From positions 1-64,000 of the forward strand of contig NZ_MJAJ01000025.1 in assembly GCF_001746365.1 (NCBI RefSeq): DNA of 64,000 nt, given 5' to 3'. Positions within the stretch are counted from its first letter, which is position 1. Every line of letters starts with the position of its first letter. The notes beneath the pieces are model-generated. The model did not search any database. It saw nothing but the letters and a program-made list of their open reading frames with translations, and was not told where the DNA came from. The translations under genes and the position numbers were made by a program. Origin of the DNA: Streptomyces sp. LUP30. Its GTDB lineage: Bacteria > Actinomycetota > Actinomycetes > Streptomycetales > Streptomycetaceae. Shown here one piece after another: positions 25,910 to 34,525 of the stretch.

Positions 25910-26518
25910 TCAGCGGGGCCAGTCGGGGGCGGGGTCCTCGTCCAGCAGGGGCCTGAGCGCGCCCAGTACGGCGCCGATGCAGACGTCGCGCAGTTCGGCG
26001 CGCGTGCAGTTCTGTTCGGAGAGCCAGTCCACGCACAGCACCTGAACGAACACCAGCCAGCTTTTCAGAACGCCCGACACGGCCTCGCGGGTGCTGTCGC
26101 CGCCGTGCGGAAGCACGCCGAGCAGCCCCTCGCGCAGAGCGTCGAGTTCGTCGGCGATGATCGTCTGGACCAGGCGGTCGCCGGCCAGTACCCGATTCGC
26201 CGCCAGGACGGTGTTCCGGTTCTCCGCGAAGTATGCGATGTGGGCGTCCAGGCCCTCGGTGAGCTGCTCGACCAGCGTGTCGGCGGGGTCGAACCGGGTC
26301 TTGGCGAGGAGTTGCTCGGCAACCTGCCGGTAGAGGGCCGCGAAGAGGTCGCGCTTGCTCGGGAAGTGCCGGTAGAGCAGCGCGCGGGAGACCCCGGCGC
26401 GCTCGGCGACGTCTTCCATCAGCACGTCGTCGTACGGGTGCGCGGCGAAGAGCTGCGCGGCGACGGTCAGGAGCTGGGCGCGGCGCTCGGCAGGCTGGAG
26501 GCGCTGACGGGGGGACAC
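25910..26518 (-). CDS. TetR-family transcriptional regulator
   Basis: The 202-residue protein has the TetR helix-turn-helix near residues 12-58 (AERRAQLLTVAAQLFAAH, MEDVAERAGVSRALLYRHFPSKRDLF) and an all-helical ligand domain. The start is GTG 26518, with no clear ribosome binding site, which suggests a leaderless or weakly translated message. It is divergent from the DUF4345 membrane gene. The 90-base space between them holds two 17-base direct repeats (26532-26548 and 26572-26588) that are its probable operators, so it likely represses both genes. Confidence 0.92.
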   Translation of the reverse strand: MSPRQRLQPAERRAQLLTVAAQLFAAHPYDDVLMEDVAERAGVSRALLYRHFPSKRDLFAALYRQVAEQLLAKTRFDPADTLVEQLTEGLDAHIAYFAENRNTVLAANRVLAGDRLVQTIIADELDALREGLLGVLPHGGDSTREAVSGVLKSWLVFVQVLCVDWLSEQNCTRAELRDVCIGAVLGALRPLLDEDPAPDWPR

Positions 26519-26531
26519 ACGCCCATGCTAC

Positions 26532-26588
26532 TTGACACGCGTCTACTAGCTGCCCGTAACCTGGAGCTTAGTTGACGTGTGTCTACTA
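26532..26588. promoter_or_regulatory. Two direct-repeat operators between tetR and the DUF4345 gene
   Basis: TTGACACGCGTCTACTA (26532-26548) and TTGACGTGTGTCTACTA (26572-26588) differ at three positions and are spaced exactly 40 bases. Each contains a partial dyad (GAC...GTC), and the TTGAC parts could double as -35 elements. The second copy ends 20 bases before the DUF4345 start. Confidence 0.65.
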
Positions 26589-26608
26589 ACCCGGGTGGTG
26601 AGGCTGTC

Positions 26609-27022
26609 ATGGCACGGATCACGGCTCTTCGGGGGCTCATGTCGGTCATGGGGTACGCATGCGTGGCGATCGGGCTCTTTCATGTGCTGCTCGGGAACGC
26701 CGCGATCCCGGGCGCGGGCTCGGCAGGCCCGACCGTCGACAGCCTCGGCCGGTTCTTCGGCGCGATCTTCGCCGGCTACGGCGTCGGCTGGCTGTGGGCG
26801 GCCCGACGATCGCCGATCCCCGCACGCGCCGTGCGATGGCTGGCCGGGATGATGCTGCTGGGCGCACTCGGCCGGATTCTGTCGCTCGCCGTGCAGGGGT
26901 GGCCTCACTGGTTCCAGGTGGTGCTGGCTGCCGTCGAACTGATGCTGTCGCCGTTGTTCTTCTGGTTGGCGGACGCCGGAGAGAAGGCCGCCCGGTCGGC
27001 GGTCAGCCCCGTAGCCACGTAG
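26609..27022 (+). CDS. DUF4345 membrane protein
   Basis: ATG 26609 lies 6 bases after GGTGAGG. The 137-residue protein has four membrane helices (about 9-30, 45-65, 80-97 and 103-123) separated by short loops. The order GYACVAIGLFHVLLG, then FFGAIFAGYGVGWLWAAR, then MMLLGALGRILSLAVQGWPHW is the DUF4345 pattern. No enzymatic residues are apparent. In such regulator pairs the membrane protein often answers membrane-active compounds, but no role is established for this family to my knowledge. It is divergent from, and probably repressed by, the TetR protein. Confidence 0.85.
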   Translation: MARITALRGLMSVMGYACVAIGLFHVLLGNAAIPGAGSAGPTVDSLGRFFGAIFAGYGVGWLWAARRSPIPARAVRWLAGMMLLGALGRILSLAVQGWPHWFQVVLAAVELMLSPLFFWLADAGEKAARSAVSPVAT

Positions 27023-27027
27023 GCGGT

Positions 27028-27042
27028 GGCGGCTTCGCCGCC
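27028..27042 (+). terminator. Short UUCG-type hairpin
   Basis: GGCGGC-TTC-GCCGCC starts 6 bases after the DUF4345 stop. The loop can be read as C(TTCG)G, a very stable form, so this is a plausible terminator. Confidence 0.5.
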
Positions 27043-27148
27043 TGCGGCCTGCTCCCCCGGGGTCACACCGGCCCTTCCGTGGTCTGCCGCTACGCCTGGG
27101 GCGCGTGCGTCGCGTGCGGCCCCCCGCCCGAGGTTCTAGGCTCGGCCC

Positions 27149-27991
27149 GTGGGTCAATCCGAGCAGCGCGCCGAGGGCGCGGGACCGTTCACCACCCGGC
27201 TCACCTGGCGCCTTCCCGACGGCGGCACCGCTGTGTGGGAGTCCCGCCTCGCGCGCAGGCGCGGGAGGCTCTCCGTCCGTCCCTCCCCTTCGGGGCCCGC
27301 TCACACCGTCCGCGCGGACGCCGTCTCCCTCACCCGGCTGCGGCGGCTCAACGTCATCGCCGCCCTCGCCTTCGTCTTCGGCGGAGCCCTTTTCGCGGCC
27401 GGTGCCGCCGTCGCCCAGTTCGGTTCCGGCGACGCCACCGAATGCGCCTCGATCTACTTCGTGGGCGGCCTGTTCTTCACTCTCGGCGGGTACGTCTCAC
27501 TGCTCCAGGTGATCGACGCGCCGCGCCACGTTCCCGGCGGCGCGGGGCGATTGGTCACCCCCCACTGGCGATGGTGGAGTTATGAGCCGACGCGGGTGGA
27601 CTGGCTGAGCGCGTTCGTCCTCTTCTCGGGGACGCTCGTCTTCGCCGTCGACCTGCTGGACTCCTTCCTGCAGGGTCTGACCGTGCAGCAGGTCAACCGG
27701 CTGATCTGGGCGCCCGACCTGATCGGCTGCACCCTCTTCCTGATCTCCGGCCATCTGGCCGTGGTCGAGATCTGCCATGGCCGGTTCTCCGTGCGGACGC
27801 ACGATCTCGGGCAGTGGATCGTCGCCGTCAACCAACTCGGGTCCGTGCTGTTCATGGTCTCGGCGCTCGCCGCCTACACCCGCCCCGCCACCGGCAGCCT
27901 CGTCAACGCCGACATCGCCAACTGGGGCACCCTCACCGGCGCTCTGTGCTTCTCGCTCGCGGGCTTCCTCCAGCTCGGCGAGCACTCGTAG
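27149..27991 (+). CDS. Multi-pass membrane protein of unknown function
   Basis: The start is GTG 27149. The 280-residue product has a cytoplasmic N-terminal part of about 65 residues, two helices (about 69-92 and 98-120), a loop with HWRWWSYEP, and four further helices (about 151-170, 187-210, 228-250 and 255-275). The segment between helices 4 and 5 (EICHGRFSVRTHDLGQW) is conserved-looking and may lie in the cytoplasm. I do not recognise the family, although YrhK-like proteins have a similar WWSYEP-type motif. It lies 126 bases after the DUF4345 gene. Confidence 0.82.
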   Translation: MGQSEQRAEGAGPFTTRLTWRLPDGGTAVWESRLARRRGRLSVRPSPSGPAHTVRADAVSLTRLRRLNVIAALAFVFGGALFAAGAAVAQFGSGDATECASIYFVGGLFFTLGGYVSLLQVIDAPRHVPGGAGRLVTPHWRWWSYEPTRVDWLSAFVLFSGTLVFAVDLLDSFLQGLTVQQVNRLIWAPDLIGCTLFLISGHLAVVEICHGRFSVRTHDLGQWIVAVNQLGSVLFMVSALAAYTRPATGSLVNADIANWGTLTGALCFSLAGFLQLGEHS

Positions 27992-28072
27992 GGCCCGGGC
28001 AGGGACGCCGGGCAGCCGCCTCACGGCCACGTGCGCAGGGCGCTACGTGACCGCCCACGACAGGGCTTCGGG

Positions 28073-28672
28073 TCAGGACGGCACAGCCGGGTCGCCGGGC
28101 CCGGGCGCCCCGGCGCGCAGCCCGTCCATGACGAGGTCGAGGAGCCGGGCGGCACGCGGACGCCAGTCGTCCGTGGGAGCCATCTGCCACAGGCCTCCGA
28201 TGGCGAGGACCAGGTCGTCGGGGGTCATGCCCGGCCGAATGGAGCCCACCGCGTCGTTGGCGCGCAGAAGGAGTTCGGCGGCGTCGGTGACGGGGGTGTT
28301 CGCCGGTTTCGCGAGGCCGCCCGGCTTGCTGGTGGCGAGGCGGATCGCGTCGGCGAGACCGGCCTTGGTCATGGCGAACTCGGCCAGCCGGTCCATCCAG
28401 GCGCGCAGGGCCTGGTCCGGCGGCAGCCGTTCGAGCAGCTGGGCCGCACTGTCGGCGACCTGGCGCATCTCGTGGCGGTAGATCTCCAGGACGAGGGACT
28501 CGCGGTTGGGGAAGTTGCGGTAGAAGGTCCCCTGTCCCACGCCCGCCTTCCTGGCGATCGCGCTGAGCGGCGCGTCGTGGCACAGCGTCAGCTCGGCCAG
28601 AGCCACCTCGAGAATGCGCTCGCGGTTGCGTTGCGCGTCCGAGCGCAGGGGCGCGTCCTTCTCGTACTGCAC
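28073..28672 (-). CDS. TetR-family regulator of the molybdenum hydroxylase operon
   Basis: The start is GTG 28672, after GAGGAGA. The 199-residue protein has an N-terminal TetR helix-turn-helix (RNRERILEVALAELT, LSAIARKAGVGQGTFYRNFPNRESLV) and a C-terminal domain with QALRAWMDRLAEFAMTKAGLADAI, the form found in many actinobacterial TetR regulators. It faces the oxidoreductase genes starting at 28919. Two CGGAC...GTCCG dyads between them (28715-28728 and 28745-28758) are the likely operators. By position it controls the operon; the inducer could be an aldehyde or heteroaromatic substrate. Confidence 0.93.
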   Translation of the reverse strand: MQYEKDAPLRSDAQRNRERILEVALAELTLCHDAPLSAIARKAGVGQGTFYRNFPNRESLVLEIYRHEMRQVADSAAQLLERLPPDQALRAWMDRLAEFAMTKAGLADAIRLATSKPGGLAKPANTPVTDAAELLLRANDAVGSIRPGMTPDDLVLAIGGLWQMAPTDDWRPRAARLLDLVMDGLRAGAPGPGDPAVPS

Positions 28673-28714
28673 TCGACTCTCCTCGGGGTACGCGGGAACC
28701 CCACCCTTGCTAAG

Positions 28715-28758
28715 CGGACAGCTGTCCGTTACGTTTGCCGACAGCGGACGACTGTCCG
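28715..28758. promoter_or_regulatory. Paired TetR operators
   Basis: CGGACAGCTGTCCG (28715-28728) is a perfect 14-bp palindrome. CGGACGACTGTCCG (28745-28758) keeps both half-sites CGGAC/GTCCG with a changed centre. The centres are 30 bases apart, close to three helical turns, which suits two dimers on one face. They lie between the TetR gene and the hydroxylase operon. Confidence 0.8.
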
Positions 28759-28918
28759 GTTGGGTTCACGATAGCCCCGGCCGGACCCGCGCGGGAGTCC
28801 GCGTTCACCTCAACGCCGTCCCCGCGCGCCCACCCCTCCCCCGCCTCACCACGTACTCGGCAGCCGCCAGGCACCGGCGGTCGCCGCCCAGCTTTCCGGA
28901 AGCGCGAAAGAAGCTCTC

Positions 28919-29494
28919 ATGGCCTTACCGACGTCCAGTGTCATCACCTTGCACATCAACGGCGAGCAACACACGCTCCCCGTCGACCACCGCACCACCC
29001 TGCTCGACGCGCTCCGCGAGCGACTCGACCTCACCGGCACCAAGAAGGGCTGCGACCAGGGGCAGTGCGGAGCCTGCACCGTTCTGGTCGACGGCCGCAG
29101 GACCGTGGCCTGTCTCCAGCTCGCGGTCGCGGCCGAGGGGCGTGAGATCACCACCATCGAGGGCGTGGCGGACGGCGAGCGGCTGCACCCGGTGCAGCAG
29201 GCGTTCCTCGATCTCGACGGCTATCAGTGCGGCTACTGCACTCCAGGACAGATCTGTTCGGCGATCGGCATGCTCGCGGAGCACGCCGCCGGCTGGCCCA
29301 GCGCCGCCACGGCCGACGTACGGCCCGCCGGCCCGCGGCCTCTGACGGCGGACGAGATCCGTGAACGCATGAGCGGCAACCTGTGCCGCTGCGCCGCCTA
29401 CACCTCGATCGTCGAGGCCGTCGCCAGTGCCGCGGAATCGGGGACCGCGGCACGCGGGGGCACCCGACCGGAAGACAAGGAGCCTGCGGCATGA
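28919..29494 (+). CDS. Molybdenum hydroxylase, 2Fe-2S subunit (xanthine/aldehyde dehydrogenase family)
   Basis: The 191-residue protein carries the plant-type [2Fe-2S] cluster ligands C45, C50, C53 and C65 (KKGCDQGQCGACTVL ... VACLQ). The second cluster, in the helical domain, uses C104, C107, C156 and C158 (CGYCTPG, NLCRCAAY). It passes electrons from the molybdenum centre to the FAD subunit. An insertion (WPSAATADVRPAGPRP, about 126-141) sits between the last two ligand pairs, as in PaoA-type aldehyde oxidoreductases. Its stop overlaps the next start (ATGA). The leader is cytoplasmic-looking, with no twin-arginine signal. Confidence 0.95.
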   Translation: MALPTSSVITLHINGEQHTLPVDHRTTLLDALRERLDLTGTKKGCDQGQCGACTVLVDGRRTVACLQLAVAAEGREITTIEGVADGERLHPVQQAFLDLDGYQCGYCTPGQICSAIGMLAEHAAGWPSAATADVRPAGPRPLTADEIRERMSGNLCRCAAYTSIVEAVASAAESGTAARGGTRPEDKEPAA

Positions 29495-30483
29495 GGGAGT
29501 TCGGCTACCGGAGGGCTTCCGACGTGGCGGGCGCCGTGGCACTGCTCGACGCCGACCCCGATGCGCGCTACCTCGCGGGCGGCACCAACCTGGTCGACCT
29601 GATGAAGACCGGCGTCGAACGACCGGGACGGCTGGTCGACGTACGCGGCCTGCCACTGGACCGCGTGGAGCCGACTCCGGACGGCGGGGTACGGATCGGC
29701 GCGACCGTCACCAACAGCGACCTCGCCGCCCATCCTCTGGTCCGCACCCGCTACCCCGCACTCGCTCAGGCGGTGCTCGCCGGAGCCTCCGGCCAGCTGC
29801 GCAACATGGCCACCGTCGGCGGCAACCTGCTCCAGCGCACCCGCTGCGCCTACTTCGCCGACGCCACCGCACCCTGCAACAAACGGTCCCCCGGCAGCGG
29901 TTGTCCTGCTGTCAGCGGCGAGAACCGCAACCACGCCGTCCTCGGCGCTTCCTCGCACTGCGTGGCCGTGCACCCGTCGGACATGGCCGTCGCGCTGGCG
30001 GCCCTCGACGGCGTGGTGCACTACGAGACCGCTCAAGGGCCGGGCGAACTGCCCCTCGGCTGGTTCTACCTCCCGGTCTCCGACACCCCGCACCGCGAGA
30101 CGGCCCTGCCGGCGGGCGCACTGATCACCGGCGTCACCCTGCCGCCGGCTCCGGTCGCCGCTCATTCCCGATACCGGAAGGTGCGCGAGCGCGCCTCCTA
30201 CGCGTTCGCCGTCGGCTCGGTCGCCGCCGCGCTCGACGTCCACGACGGAGTCGTCCGGGAAGCGCGCCTGGCCTTCGGCGCGGTCGCCTCCCGTCCCTGG
30301 CGGGCCCGAGCCGCCGAGCGGATCCTTACCGGGGCGCCCGCCGACGCCGAGTCGTTCGCGGCCGCCGCGGACGCCGAACTGGAGGCGGCCCGGCCCCTGT
30401 CGCACAACGGATTCAAGGTGACCCTGATGCGCAACCTGACCGTGGCCGTCCTGAGCGAGCTCGCCGAGGAGGCCGCCCGATGA
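29491..30483 (+). CDS. Molybdenum hydroxylase, FAD-binding subunit
   Basis: ATG 29491 overlaps the upstream stop. The 330-residue protein has the FAD-binding PCMH fold (YLAGGTNLVDLMK, then the GNLLQRTRCAYF region) and the CO-dehydrogenase flavoprotein C-terminal domain. A cysteine-rich insert (RCAYFADATAPCNKRSPGSGCPAV ... SSHCVAVHPSD, given by its Cys positions) matches the [4Fe-4S] cluster insert of PaoB-type subunits. It therefore belongs with aldehyde oxidoreductases rather than classical xanthine dehydrogenase. It links the 2Fe-2S clusters to the final electron acceptor. Confidence 0.94.
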   Translation: MREFGYRRASDVAGAVALLDADPDARYLAGGTNLVDLMKTGVERPGRLVDVRGLPLDRVEPTPDGGVRIGATVTNSDLAAHPLVRTRYPALAQAVLAGASGQLRNMATVGGNLLQRTRCAYFADATAPCNKRSPGSGCPAVSGENRNHAVLGASSHCVAVHPSDMAVALAALDGVVHYETAQGPGELPLGWFYLPVSDTPHRETALPAGALITGVTLPPAPVAAHSRYRKVRERASYAFAVGSVAAALDVHDGVVREARLAFGAVASRPWRARAAERILTGAPADAESFAAAADAELEAARPLSHNGFKVTLMRNLTVAVLSELAEEAAR

Positions 30484-32603
30484 CGACCGAGGCGCCCCTC
30501 GCTCCCGTCCGCGCCGTCGGCACCGGTCACGTCCGCGTGGAGGGGCGCGACAAGGTCACCGGCGCGGCCCGTTACGCCGGTGAGATCCCCTTCACCGATC
30601 TCGCCCACGGCTGGCTGGTGCTGTCCACCGTGACACGCGGCCGGATCCGGGACGTCGAGTCGGACGCCGTCCTCGCCATGCCGGGCGTCCTCGCCGTGCT
30701 GGACCATCGCAACGCCCCGCCGTTGAAGACCGACTACATCGGCCTGCTCGGCACCGGACCGGACCCGACCTGCGCGGTCTTCCAGAACGACCGGGTGCCC
30801 CACCTGGGCTGGCCGGTGGCGCTGGTGGTCGCCGAGACGTCCGAGCAGGCGCGTGAGGCCGCCGAGTCCCTGGTCGTCCACTACGAACAGGCCGCGCACG
30901 ACGTCGACTTCACCGGCGACCATCCCGGCGCCCACCCGTCGGACGGTCATATGCCCGCCGTGACGGACAAGGGCGATCTGGAGGCCGAACTCACCGCGTC
31001 CGCCGTCGTCGTGGACGCCACCTACACCACTCCGGAAGAACACCACCACCCGATGGAGCCCCATGCGGCCACCGCCCGCTGGGAGGACGACCGGCTGAAG
31101 GTGGTGGACTCCAACCAGGGCGCCACCTGGGTCGTCGCGGAACTCGCGAACCTCTTCGGGCTCGATCCCGCCTCGGTGCGGGTGCGTTCGGAGCACGTCG
31201 GCGGCGGCTTCGGCAGCAAGGGCGTGCGCGCCCACCAGGTGGCCGCCGTGATGGCGGCCAGGATCACCGGGCGCCCGGTGCGTGTGGTCCTGACCCGCCG
31301 CCAGATGTTCACGTTGGCCGGCCACCGCAGCCCCACCATCCAGCGGGTCAGGCTCGGGGCGGACGCCGACGGACGGCTGCGCGCACTGGACCACCGCTCG
31401 CTCAGCCGTACCTCCACCGTGTACGAGTTCGTCGAGCCGAGCGCCGGCGTGGCCCGGGTGATGTACGACGCCGACGCGCACCACACGGAGAACCAGGTCG
31501 TTCCTCTCGACGTCCCGAGCCCCACCTGGATGCGCGCTCCGGGCGAGGCGCCGGGGTCCTTCGCACTGGAGGCCGCGCTCGACGAACTCGCCCACGCGTG
31601 CGGCATCGACCCCATCGAGCTGCGTCTGCGCAACGACCCCGACCGGGGCCCGGTCTCCGGACTCCCCTTCGCCGGACGCAATCTGCGCGCCTGCTTCGAG
31701 GAGGGCGCCCGCCGCTTCGGCTGGGACCGGCGCGATCCGCTGCCGGGGGTGCGGCGCGAGGGGCGCTGGCTCCTCGGCACCGGCACCGCGGCGGCTTCCT
31801 TCGGCGCCGGCGCGGCGCCGTCCACAGCCTCGATCACCGCGGAGGCGGACGGCCGCTTCACCGTACGGATCTCGGCGGCCGACATCGGCACCGGGGCGCG
31901 GACCGCCCTGACCCTGGTCGCCGCGGACGCGCTCGACGTCCCGCCGGGACGCGTACAGGTGCGGATCGGCGACAGCGCGTTCGGGCCCGCGATGATCGCG
32001 GGCGGGTCCATGGGCACGCGGTCCTGGGCATGGGCCGTGATGGCCGCTGCGCGCGAACTGCGCGACCGCCTCGTGCCGGGCGCCGCGATCCCGGCCGAGG
32101 GCATCACCGCGCGCTCCGACACCACCGAGGCGATCGCCGCGCTCGCACGGAAGGAACGGCACTCCTTCGGCGCGCAGTTCGCGGAGGTCGCCGTCGACAC
32201 CGGCACCGGCGAGGTCCGGGTACGGCGCATGCTCGGCGTGTTCGCGGCGGGGCGCATCGTCAATCCCCTCACGGCCCGCGGCCAGTTCACCGGCGGGATG
32301 ATCTGGGGCATCTCCATGGCCCTGCACGAGGAAGCCGCACGCGACGCGGTCTCCGGTGGGCCCGTCGGGGCGGATCTCGCGGGCTATCACGTGGCCACGC
32401 ACGCCGACGTCCCGCGCGTCGAGGCGCACTGGGTGGCGGACGAGGACCCCGAGGACCCGGTCGGCATCAAGGGAATCGGCGAGATCGGCATCGTCGGCGC
32501 GGCCGCCGCCATCGCCAATGCCGTGTGGCACGCGACCGGCGTGCGCCACCGCAGCCTGCCCATCCGCCCCGACCGCGTCCTGGCGGGCGGCCGGGATGCT
32601 TGA
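30480..32603 (+). CDS. Molybdenum hydroxylase, molybdopterin-binding catalytic subunit
   Basis: ATG 30480 overlaps the FAD-subunit stop (ATGA). The 707-residue protein has the N-terminal aldehyde oxidase a/b hammerhead (RVEGRDKVTGAARYAGEI) and molybdopterin-binding segments GGGFGSKG, RAPGEAPGSFALE and GGSMGTRSWAWA. The catalytic Glu sits in the C-terminal GIGEIG motif. The Gln/Phe-type positions typical of xanthine dehydrogenase are not obvious, so aldehydes or N-heterocycles are the likelier substrates. It is the catalytic part of the three-subunit enzyme encoded from 28919. Confidence 0.95.
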   Translation: MTTEAPLAPVRAVGTGHVRVEGRDKVTGAARYAGEIPFTDLAHGWLVLSTVTRGRIRDVESDAVLAMPGVLAVLDHRNAPPLKTDYIGLLGTGPDPTCAVFQNDRVPHLGWPVALVVAETSEQAREAAESLVVHYEQAAHDVDFTGDHPGAHPSDGHMPAVTDKGDLEAELTASAVVVDATYTTPEEHHHPMEPHAATARWEDDRLKVVDSNQGATWVVAELANLFGLDPASVRVRSEHVGGGFGSKGVRAHQVAAVMAARITGRPVRVVLTRRQMFTLAGHRSPTIQRVRLGADADGRLRALDHRSLSRTSTVYEFVEPSAGVARVMYDADAHHTENQVVPLDVPSPTWMRAPGEAPGSFALEAALDELAHACGIDPIELRLRNDPDRGPVSGLPFAGRNLRACFEEGARRFGWDRRDPLPGVRREGRWLLGTGTAAASFGAGAAPSTASITAEADGRFTVRISAADIGTGARTALTLVAADALDVPPGRVQVRIGDSAFGPAMIAGGSMGTRSWAWAVMAAARELRDRLVPGAAIPAEGITARSDTTEAIAALARKERHSFGAQFAEVAVDTGTGEVRVRRMLGVFAAGRIVNPLTARGQFTGGMIWGISMALHEEAARDAVSGGPVGADLAGYHVATHADVPRVEAHWVADEDPEDPVGIKGIGEIGIVGAAAAIANAVWHATGVRHRSLPIRPDRVLAGGRDA

Positions 32604-33717
32604 CCTCGCGCCCCAGCTGGGCGACTGGCTGGCCGAGGGCCGTGAGGCCGCCGTCGCGACCGTCGTGTCGGTCGGCGGCAGCGCGCCCCGCGGTCCCGGC
32701 GCCGCCCTCGCCGTCGACGGGCGGGGAACCGTCATCGGGTCGGTTTCCGGTGGCTGCGTGGAGGCGTCGGTCTACGACCTGTGCGCTCGGGCGCTGGAGA
32801 CCGGCGACAGCGCCCTCGAGCGCTTCGGCTACAGCGACGAGGACGCCTTCGCCGTGGGACTCACGTGCGGCGGAGTCCTCGACGTCCTGGTCACCCCGCT
32901 CACGGCGGACGGCCCGGTCGGCGCGCTGCTGCGTTCCGCCCTGGAGATCACGGCACGGGGCGAACCGGTGGCGCTCGTCAGGGTCGTCCGCGGCCCCACG
33001 GCCCTTCTCGGCGCCGCACTGCTCGTGCACGCCGACGGCTCCCGGGAGGGCGCGCTCGGCGGGCACGAGGACCTCGACCGAGCCGCCGCCGCGCAGGGCC
33101 TGGCCGCACTGGACACCGGCCGTACCGACACGGTCGAGCTGTCGCCGGACGGTTCGCACTGTCCCGGCGGCCTCACGCTCCTGGTCGAGCCGAGTGTGCC
33201 GCCGCCCCGGATGATCGTGTTCGGCGCCGTCGACTTCGCGGCGGCCCTGGTGCGCGCCGGCAAGTTCCTGGGCTATCACGTCACCGTGTGCGACGCCCGG
33301 CCCGTCTTCACCACCCCGGAGCGTTTCCCCGAGGCCGACGAGGTCGTCGTGGACTGGCCGCACCGCTACCTGCGGGGCACGCGGACGGACCCGCGCACCG
33401 TGGTGTGCGTGCTCACCCACGATGCCAAGTTCGACGTCCCGCTGCTCGAGGTCGCGCTGCGGTTGCCGGTGTCGTTCGTCGGCGCGATGGGTTCCCACCG
33501 CACGCACGCCGACCGGGAACGGCGACTGCGCGACATCGGTCTGCAGGAGCATGAGCTGGCCCGGCTGAGGTCGCCCATCGGGCTGGACCTCGGAGGACGT
33601 ACGCCGGAGGAGACCGCTCTGTCGATCACGGCGGAGATCGTCGCCGCCCGCCGGGGCGGGACGGGCCTGCCGTTGACCGGTTCGGACCGGCCGATCCATC
33701 ACCGGCACTCCGCCTGA
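32596..33717 (+). CDS. XdhC/CoxI-family molybdenum cofactor maturation protein
   Basis: ATG 32596 overlaps the catalytic subunit stop by 8 bases. The 373-residue protein has the XdhC N-terminal domain (ATVVSVGGSAPRGPGAALAV, GSVSGGCVEASV), a LTCGG motif, and a C-terminal Rossmann-like domain (MIVFGAVDFAAALVRAG, CVLTHDAKFDVPLLE, FVGAMGSHRTHADR). XdhC proteins bind sulfurated molybdenum cofactor and insert it into the hydroxylase. In the Rossmann loop the usual GAGxxA reads GAVDFA. As the last gene of the operon, followed by a strong hairpin, it fits a dedicated maturation factor. Confidence 0.94.
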   Translation: MLDLAPQLGDWLAEGREAAVATVVSVGGSAPRGPGAALAVDGRGTVIGSVSGGCVEASVYDLCARALETGDSALERFGYSDEDAFAVGLTCGGVLDVLVTPLTADGPVGALLRSALEITARGEPVALVRVVRGPTALLGAALLVHADGSREGALGGHEDLDRAAAAQGLAALDTGRTDTVELSPDGSHCPGGLTLLVEPSVPPPRMIVFGAVDFAAALVRAGKFLGYHVTVCDARPVFTTPERFPEADEVVVDWPHRYLRGTRTDPRTVVCVLTHDAKFDVPLLEVALRLPVSFVGAMGSHRTHADRERRLRDIGLQEHELARLRSPIGLDLGGRTPEETALSITAEIVAARRGGTGLPLTGSDRPIHHRHSA

Positions 33718-33720
33718 GCC

Positions 33721-33773
33721 GCCGACGTCCCGCACGCTCGGGGAAGAGACCGCCGAGGGCGCGGGACGTCGGC
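33721..33773 (+). terminator. Nested hairpin ending the hydroxylase operon
   Basis: GCCGACGTCCCGC (33721-33733) pairs perfectly with GCGGGACGTCGGC (33761-33773). Inside the loop CTCGG and CCGAG form a second stem. It starts 3 bases after the XdhC stop. Confidence 0.78.
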
Positions 33774-34076
33774 CGCTGCGACGGGTCGCGAAGGCGAAGG
33801 CTGCGTCGAACGCACCGCCGTACGCGGGAGACGGGTCCCGCCGGTCGCGGGTGCGGGCCCGCCGCTCGGGCTCGACCCGTCGCTCGGCCCGGGAAGGCGC
33901 CCGGCCCCGGATCGGGGCCGGCCTCCTCGGCCGTCCGGAACCGGTTCGTCGCCATCGGCCGCGGAGACCGCCCGTCCCGCTCGACCGGGCCGCCGCCCCG
34001 CCTCCCCGCCTCCACGGCGGGGACGAGTCACCCTCGGTGACCTCCGCCCGTCTCGGTCCGGGATCCGCGCCAGGCC
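33774..34076. other. Intergenic region, no gene seen
   Basis: The frames here are open on both strands but translate to Arg/Pro/Gly-rich sequence with no domain. I read them as by-products of high GC content. Confidence 0.5.
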
Positions 34077-34349
34077 TCAGTGGACACGACGGATACGGAT
34101 CGGGCCCCGGGCCGTCGTCGGCTCGACGGGGCGGCCGGCTTGAGTGATCTCCACCTCGCCGGCCTCGACCAGGCGGCGAGCCGCGCGGCGAACGGGCTCC
34201 ATGAGTTCGCGCCAGCCGTCGTCCTCCCCCTCGTACACCGCCCGCGCGGCGTCCGAGGGACAGATCGTCCTGGAGGGGCCGCGGCGTTCGAGCAACTCCA
34301 AGATCGCTTGCTCCAAGCGCCGGCCCGTCTGCCGTTCGCTCCCGCTCAC
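34077..34349 (-). CDS. DUF3253 domain protein
   Basis: The 90-residue product (GTG 34349; a GTG at 34400 would add 17 residues, and neither has a clear ribosome binding site) is a small winged-helix-like domain. Conserved features are the helix RLEQAILELLERRG, the CPSDAARAVY segment, the WRELMEPVRRAARRLVEAGEVEI helix-turn, and the basic end GRPVEPTTARGPIRIRR. This is the DUF3253 pattern. The fold suggests nucleic acid binding, but no function is established to my knowledge. It precedes nothing obvious on its strand and is separate from the PadR gene upstream. Confidence 0.85.
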   Translation of the reverse strand: MSGSERQTGRRLEQAILELLERRGPSRTICPSDAARAVYEGEDDGWRELMEPVRRAARRLVEAGEVEITQAGRPVEPTTARGPIRIRRVH

Positions 34350-34525
34350 CAGGCCAGTATCGCCCGGGCGGTGCGACGAGGCCACGCTCAGCGCCCGCAC
34401 CGCGACATGCGCGTGAAGGGAAGGCGGCCGCCGACGACCCGATCGCTCCGGCGAGACCTCTCACTCACCTCGGCAGCGAGCAAGACGTCGATCCCGAGAC
34501 CCCGTCCTGGTCTCCTGCCCGGGCC

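Noticed and set aside
29427..30479. Extended N-terminus of the molybdopterin subunit
   Set aside because: The frame is open upstream, but residues are Arg-rich and overlap the FAD subunit; the ATGA overlap at 30480 gives a normal start.
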